DNA of 64,000 nt from positions 21,885,419 through 21,949,418 of the forward strand of contig NC_133906.1 in assembly GCF_964199755.1 (NCBI RefSeq), given 5' to 3'. Each line of letters begins with the position of its first letter. The stretch's first letter is position 1. The DNA is from Larus michahellis (taxonomy: Eukaryota > Chordata > Aves > Charadriiformes > Laridae). Both the position numbers and the translations under genes were made by a program. The notes beneath the pieces are model-generated. The model was given only the letters and a program-made list of their open reading frames with translations, had not been told where the DNA came from and made no database searches. This document shows positions 55,831 through 64,000 of the stretch, piece after piece.

Positions 55831-58694
55831 GGGACCGACGCCCCGCGGCGGCCCGGGCTGAGCCGCGCTCTCTCTGCCCGTTGCAGGCGCGGGCTCCGCC
55901 GCCATGCCGCTGTGGGACTTCCAGGGCAGCACCATGGTCACCAGCCAGTACGTCCGCCTGACGCCCGACGAGCGCAGCCGGGAGGGCTCCATCTGGAACC
56001 GCATGGTGAGAGCCCGGGGCCGGGGGGAGGCCGGCAGCGGCCCGGGGCGGCCCCAGCGCCTGTCCCGGCTCTTGCCCTGACGCCGCTGGGCGGGCTCTCC
56101 CCACAGCCCTGCTTCCTCAAGGACTGGGAGCTCCATGTCCACTTCAAGATCCACGGAGCCGGCAAGAAGAACCTGCACGGGGACGGCCTGGCGCTGTGGT
56201 ACACGCAGGAGCGCCTGGTGCCAGGTACGGTGCGCAGGCGGGGGCCGCCTGGCCGGGCTGAGGCCTCGTCAGCACTTACGCGTGCCCTGGGACGGCCCAG
56301 GGAGCTGCCCTTTGAGCTGCCCCTGGCCTGGAAGGTTTCTCGCCAGGGAGGGCATTTGAGCTCGTGTCTGTCAGGTTTCACCTGGCGTGTTCCGCATGTT
56401 CTGTCCTGGGAACAGGCACCCTCGGTCGTCTGCTTGGCAATAAACAGCTCTTGCAGACCTTCTCAGTAGAAATCTCTGAGCACAAATTCCTTCTGAGAGC
56501 CTTGTGTTCCCTGTGTTCTGCCCTCTTCCAGGTCCTGTGTTTGGCAGCAAGGACAACTTTCACGGACTGGCTATCTTCCTTGATACATATCCCAACGATG
56601 AAGCCACAGAGGTGAGTAGTTCAGGGAGCTCGTTCAGTGCCAAGGAGGCTGTTTCCTCACGGCTTTGTGCTCCAAGTGCTTCATGCCCGGACCAAGGAAA
56701 AGTCTCTCCTCATAAACTTCTGTGTGCTTTGGTTGATCCTCGTTGCTGGCCTTATTCTCTGTGTTCAACCTGCATGTCTCTAAAAGAGTAACTCCTGAGT
56801 TGGCTTTTTGCTCCAGAATTCCCTGTGGCAGGTATACGGATCAGTCCTGTGGAGGCTGACGGTCCTTTTCGTCTCTGCTGCTCCGTGCTTGTGGATTTCA
56901 TTACAGCACAGTCAGAAAATGTAATGGTGCTAGTGAGATCTATTGCACCAAAAATGTGTCATAAAGCACCTGGAAATGACCCCATCCCCCTCTTGATGCT
57001 CACTGACAGCTGAATTCTTGCCTCCAGTTGGCTTCTTGCAGTGTCCATAACCTGCTGACTACAAAGCCCTGAGTGTGGTTACGCTGCTCGTGTGAGATTT
57101 CTCCTGCTCTGGGTCCTGTGCTCTGTTCTTACACTTCTTACCCGCTCTGGAACTTACTCGGCAAGTCTGGAGCCGTCTCGTTGCCCTGGCCACGTGGTGT
57201 GGTGGGGCTCAGGGGCAGTCTTGATACCGAAGGTCAGAAATGGCTGCTCTGCTTTAGCCAGAACAAGCCCTCACTCAGTTTAGAAGCAGCTTTGTGTGGA
57301 AAAGGAGCCTTAATTTCATTGTTCTGCCCTTTGTATCCAGCTGTGCAGTAAAACTGTGGCTCTGTTGCTGCGCCTGGCTGAGATCCTGCTCTCGCTGAGG
57401 TTTCTGACCAGGCAGGGGAAGGTGGCTCCTGCTTGGTAACTTGAAGGCTCTTGCAGACTGAAAGCAGCAGCGCTCTCCTCCCTGCAGCGCGTGTTCCCCT
57501 ATATCTCTGCGATGGTGAACAACGGCTCCCTGACATACGACCACAGTAAGGACGGGCGCTGGACGGAGCTGGCGGGCTGCACTGCCGACCTTCGGAACCA
57601 GAACCACGACACTTTCCTGGCCATTCGGTACTCCCGAGGCCGCCTGACGGTGAGATGCAGCGGACACCTTCTGCAGGGTGTCTCACATGTTATATAGGGC
57701 GGGTGTTGCTTTGTCAGTAGGTGACCTGGAGATGGTTTTCCAGGCTCGACCACCTGCGCCTCCAGCTCCAAAAGAGCTGTGGGCAGGCAGGATGGCAACG
57801 TGTGTTCTTGGTGTGACGCTCCCCTGGTCTCACAGGTGATGACCGACGTCGAAGACAGGAACGAATGGAAGAACTGCATCGACGTTGCAGGGGTGCAGCT
57901 GCCAACTGGCTACTTCTTCGGTGCTTCTGCTGGCACTGGAGATCTGTCTGGTGAGAGGGGGCTTTGCTTGCAGGAATACCGGCTTTTTTGGAGCCTGGAA
58001 TGTAATGCTATGGATGCACTGGATGTCTTTGACGGCTTCTTTTCCCTGAATTGTTAAAATTTTGTTGGATAGGGACCTGTGGCCTGAGAAGGGAGGTACC
58101 TAAGAGCTAAGGAACATTTCAAATTGCAGTTTGATACCTGGGGTGTGAGGATGGCTTGAGAGGGGGGGAGACCTGGACCTGGCACAGCATGGTCCTAGGG
58201 GTGCTCTGAGCGCGTGGACATCTCTCAGAGCTGCTGACAGTCTTTGGTGCTGATGGTTGTTTCCTAGACAATCACGACATTATCTCGATGAAGCTATTCC
58301 AGCTCATGGTGGAGCACCCTCTAGAAGATGAGACTGTTGACTGGACCAAGATTGAGCCTAGCGTCAGCCTTCTTAAATCACCCAAAGGTGAGTCTCTGGG
58401 CTTTGGAGACCTTCAGTGGAGGGTTGGGATGCCAGGGCTGGACGCTTAAAGGCCTGTTGAAAGGTGTCAGAGCTGTGAGACCCCTCAGGAGCTGAGGTTG
58501 TGTTGGTTTCTGTAGCTGTTCTTGTCCTTGCAGACAACGTGGATGACCCGACAGGGAATTTCCGAAGCGGGCCTCTGACGGGCTGGAAGGTGTTCCTGCT
58601 CCTGCTTTGCGCCCTGCTGGGCATCATCGTCTGCGCTGTGGTGGGAGCCGTGGTCTTCCAGAAACGCCAGGAGCGGAACAAGCGTTTCTACTGA
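55670..58694 (+). CDS. LMAN2: VIP36, vesicular integral-membrane lectin
   Basis: LMAN2 is an L-type lectin cycling between ER and Golgi that binds high-mannose glycans on secretory cargo. Eight exons: 55670-55811, 55887-56005, 56107-56224, 56532-56611, 57488-57649, 57836-57950, 58268-58387, 58534-58694, giving 338 residues (human 356). A signal peptide occupies about residues 1-25, shorter than in human. The lectin domain follows, from LTDGNSEHLKREHSLMKPYQ. Carbohydrate/Ca2+ landmarks are FHGLAIFLDTYPND, ISAMVNNGSLTYDH (with an NGS glycosylation site) and GDLSDNHDIISMKLF. A single membrane span lies near the end (VFLLLLCALLGIIVCAVVGAVV), and the short cytosolic tail is QKRQERNKRFY with the KRFY trafficking signal. 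Phases agree throughout. Confidence 0.97.
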
Positions 58695-59039
58695 TGAAGA
58701 CCCGGGCCGTGGCCTGTGCCCGAACCCATCTTTTCTATGGGGAGCTGTAAAAACTGTGGTTTCTAAAAGCTGTTTCTGAGAAATATCAGAAGTATTTTCT
58801 TATCTGTCTGTCTGGCTGTAGCCCCTGCCCAGCCGTCGGCATCCGGCGGGTTGGACCCAGGGGGGCGATGCCCCATGGGGGCCCCCAGGGCTGCGGGGGG
58901 GGAGCCCGGAGGTCGCTCCCCGTGTTTTTTCCAGCGCTCCCCCCACCGGACGGGACCTGCCGTGCTGCCCGTGGCCGGGGGGCAAGCGGCGGCGGGTGTG
59001 AATGTATGGGGGCTGTGGGGAGGGGGCTGTGAGTGGGGC

Positions 59040-59045
59040 ATTAAA
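59040..59045 (+). terminator. LMAN2: polyadenylation signal of LMAN2 (ATTAAA)
   Basis: ATTAAA variant about 345 bases after the stop codon, about 510 bases before the B4GALT7 start codon. No AATAAA was seen in between. Confidence 0.6.
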
Positions 59046-59553
59046 GGACTGATACCACCTGTGGCTCTGTCTGTGGGGAAAGGGGGGGGTTCTTCCGCGG
59101 GGGTGGGGGGCTGCAGTATGGAGGAGCTGGGGGCGGGTCCCTATGTGTTGGGGGGTGGTGCTGTCCCCGGGGGCGTCCCGGTTTGGTGTGGGGGGGCCCC
59201 AGTTTGGTGGGGGGCGTCCCGGTTGGCGGGGGGGGTGTGTGCAATCCTGGCGGGTCCCGGAGGAATGGGGGTGGTGGGGTGTTCCCCGGAGGCTCCCGGC
59301 TGGGGGGACGCCAACCGAGGCGGGGGGTGTGGGGGGTGTCCCGGCGGAGGGGCGGCCCCGGCCGGCGGTGAGGGGGGTGCGTGTGTGTCCCCGCAGCCCC
59401 GGTCCCGCCCCCGGCCCGCCCCGCCGGGCGGAAGGGAGCGGGGCGGAACGGCGGGGCCGGGCGGTGTTTCCGGGGGAGCGGGGGGGGGCGGATCGGCGGG
59501 GCGCAGCCAGCGTGTCCCGCGGCGGGGCCGGGTGGCGGGGCCGGCTGAGCGCC

Positions 59554-61956
<2,403 letters not shown>

Positions 61957-62246
61957 GCCCATCTCCCGTGTGCCGGTCGTGTGTGCTGTGCTTGTGCCAA
62001 GATGCCGGCGCTGCCGCTGAGCTGCTTGGAGCAGGCAGGATTTTTGCAGCAGACGAGCATGGCGGTGCTGGCGAGACACAGAGGGACAGAAAGGGCTGAG
62101 ACCCGGGCTTCGCTGGGACCAACAGCAGAGGCTGAGAGCGGGACTCTGCGGCATTGCTGTGGACACTGGTGCTGCCTCCCAGGGCAGGTGCAGGAGTCGG
62201 TTTTCCTGCGCTGGACATGGCTGAGCTGCCACCCAGCTCAGAGGAC

Positions 62247-62252
62247 AATAAA
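62247..62252 (+). terminator. B4GALT7: polyadenylation signal of B4GALT7
   Basis: AATAAA about 290 bases after the stop codon, followed by a GT-rich stretch. Confidence 0.85.
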
Positions 62253-62274
62253 GAACTGTCAGGGCACCTGTGAG

Positions 62275-64000
62275 TTGTGAATGCCCTCTGCTGTGCTGCG
62301 CCGTGCCGCTCCTTTGTCCTGCTCCCTTCACCTTACTGGCTTCAGCGCACACGTTTCTGGCTTGGCCCCGGCTAAGCTGTGTCTGGACAGGTGATCTGCT
62401 CTGGTTTGGAGGCCAAGCCGGTCAGAAACGGGCTCCAAGTGAGATGGTGCCTGTGTTTCGCTGCCAGGTACCCCCAGGGCTGTGCTGTGGTCGCTTCGTT
62501 GCAGGAAGCGGTTGTGGTTGAGCCGAGCCCCAGCATCCGCAGGTCCGCTGGATGTCAGCAGCTGAGGCAGCGCAGGACTTCCCTGTCTGGGGAGTCAGGA
62601 GGAGAGTCCGGGCTGAGCTGCTCCCTTCCTTGCCTGCCTCCTGTGGCACGTGCTGCCTTGGCCTTTTTCAGGGGGGGTTGGAGAGCCTGATTGTCCCCCC
62701 AGCAGCACTGAGGGGAACTGGGATCTGCTCTGGCCCTGTATGAGGTGTCCCGGGAAGGACTAGCTGCCAGGCTCACCGCGGTGCTGGTGGAGCCGGGGCA
62801 ATGGCACGGGTGAAGAGCAGGAATGAGGATGGTTCCCTGTAACCCACCTGAGTCGAGGGGAACGAGAGCTTCCCTGGGCAAGGCAGGGGCTGGGATGCTC
62901 CCCTCGAGGTGGGAGCGGGAGGGATGAGGGAGAGACAAGGCTGTGCGGGGACCAGTCCGCAGGTGTCACCTGCTCGCTCTGTCTGCTGGCTCTGCCTCGC
63001 CGCCAGGCTGGTTTCTCCCATGGCGTGGCACGCCAAGGGCCTGGGCAGCCCCTTCCAGCAGGGCAGGGGGGCATTTACTTGTCGAGGGTGTCACAGTGCT
63101 GGTCCCCCGCTGCTGGCAGGGCCTGCGAGGGCTCCCCTGTGGGCTCAAGCCCCCCAGTGTAGATGTGGCTTGTCTGGCTGAGCGAATGGCTCGCGGAAGG
63201 TGCCCGGGCAAAGGGCTGTGTCAGCCTTGGGTTGCTGCTGAGCAGGAGGTGACTGGGCAGATGCACCCTGCGAACCCTGGGTCCGTCCCCAGGAGCCCAA
63301 CCTGCGCGGTGACGTGGGGACCTGCTGCTGTCAGAGCAAGAGCAGCCCGTGGCAGGTGGCCGAAGCACTGACACTGTGCTGGGAGAGTGCTCTGGGATGG
63401 GAGACAGGAGGAGGAGGAGGTGAATGTCCTCTGGCTGCTGGGGACGTGCCTGGGTGCTCTGCAGTGCCAGATCCAGGAGGTGGGGAAGCCGGGAAGGTCC
63501 CCACAGGTGAGGAAGGGCACTTGGGGCTGCCAGTCTTTTGGGTTTGGTAGAAATCAGCCGCACCAGCACCTTTTGCTGGGAAGCGGGAGTAGGGGGGCCG
63601 CCTGCTCTGCTCAGGACCCGGCTCTCGAGCCCCGGCCACGGAGTAGCGCCTGGTCCGTGTGTGCTCATGCTCCAAGCAAACAGGCGCTGTGACCTCTAGG
63701 ATGCTGCCGCTCACCCTGATCTGCCGAGGGGTGGCAGAGATGCCCGACAACTCTCAAGGAGACCCCTGCCAGCACTGGGCTCCCCTCCTCCATCCCCAGC
63801 CCGGCCTGGCCGCCTGCTCAGGCTGCTGGGTGAAGCGGTGCTGTGCCAGAGCAGAGGGTGCTTGGGCTGGCTCACAGATGGTGCCGTGTTCAGGACTGCA
63901 CCGCGCTGGCTCTGGGGTCTTGGCACACGTTTTGGCTGCTGCTGCCTCCTCAAGCTGGGCAGACCCAGCCAAGCAGCCGGTACCCCTCCGTTCAGCCCCG
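62275..64000. other. intergenic, right end of the window
   Basis: No exon of a recognised family, no CpG island and no clear repeat was seen on either strand. Short open frames lack family features. Confidence 0.5.

Noticed and set aside
62275-64000. Short open frames at the right end as the start of another gene
   Set aside because: No splice-linked exons, family motifs or CpG island; several overlapping frames on both strands look random.

Overview
This window is vertebrate nuclear DNA from a GC-rich, gene-dense chromosome. It is most likely a bird (or another sauropsid) microchromosome segment homologous to human 5q35.3: introns are short, CpG islands are frequent, intronic GC-rich minisatellites abound, and an alpha-2D adrenergic receptor gene absent from mammals is retained. 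The species cannot be fixed from the sequence. Nine protein-coding genes were assembled by joining exons with splice sites and comparing the products with remembered family sequences. No search was run.

Layout, left to right: DBN1 (+, 5' end outside the window), PRR7 (-), GRK6 (-), an ADRA2D-type receptor (-), SLC34A1 (-), RGS14 (-), an ARL3-like GTPase gene (+), LMAN2 (+) and B4GALT7 (+). Relative to human, DBN1 to LMAN2 is one collinear block with every orientation kept. The differences are that the ADRA2D gene and the ARL3-like gene are present here, F12 and PFN3 were not found, and LMAN2 is followed directly by B4GALT7.

Region by region: 0-7.2 kb holds the 3' two thirds of drebrin, including the neuron-specific drebrin A exon, and ends tail-to-tail with PRR7. 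7.2-13.6 kb holds PRR7 and two CpG islands, one with a perfect RFX X-box palindrome. 13.6-29.7 kb is GRK6 (16 coding exons) with a CCAAT array and a CGG repeat at its 5' end. 33.1-34.4 kb is the intronless receptor. 35.2-39.9 kb is the phosphate transporter with a TATA box and an HNF1-like site. 41.3-50 kb is RGS14. 52-62.3 kb carries the three plus-strand genes. 62.3-64 kb shows nothing recognisable.

Several genes share themes: postsynaptic and G-protein signalling (DBN1, PRR7, GRK6, ADRA2D, RGS14), and the secretory pathway (LMAN2, B4GALT7). The set GRK6 + RGS14 + ADRA2D + SLC34A1 + LMAN2 + ARL3-like is one arm of the early-vertebrate genome-duplication quartet whose other arms carry GRK4/RGS12/ADRA2C/SLC34A2, GRK5/RGS10/ADRA2A/ARL3, and ADRA2B/LMAN2L.
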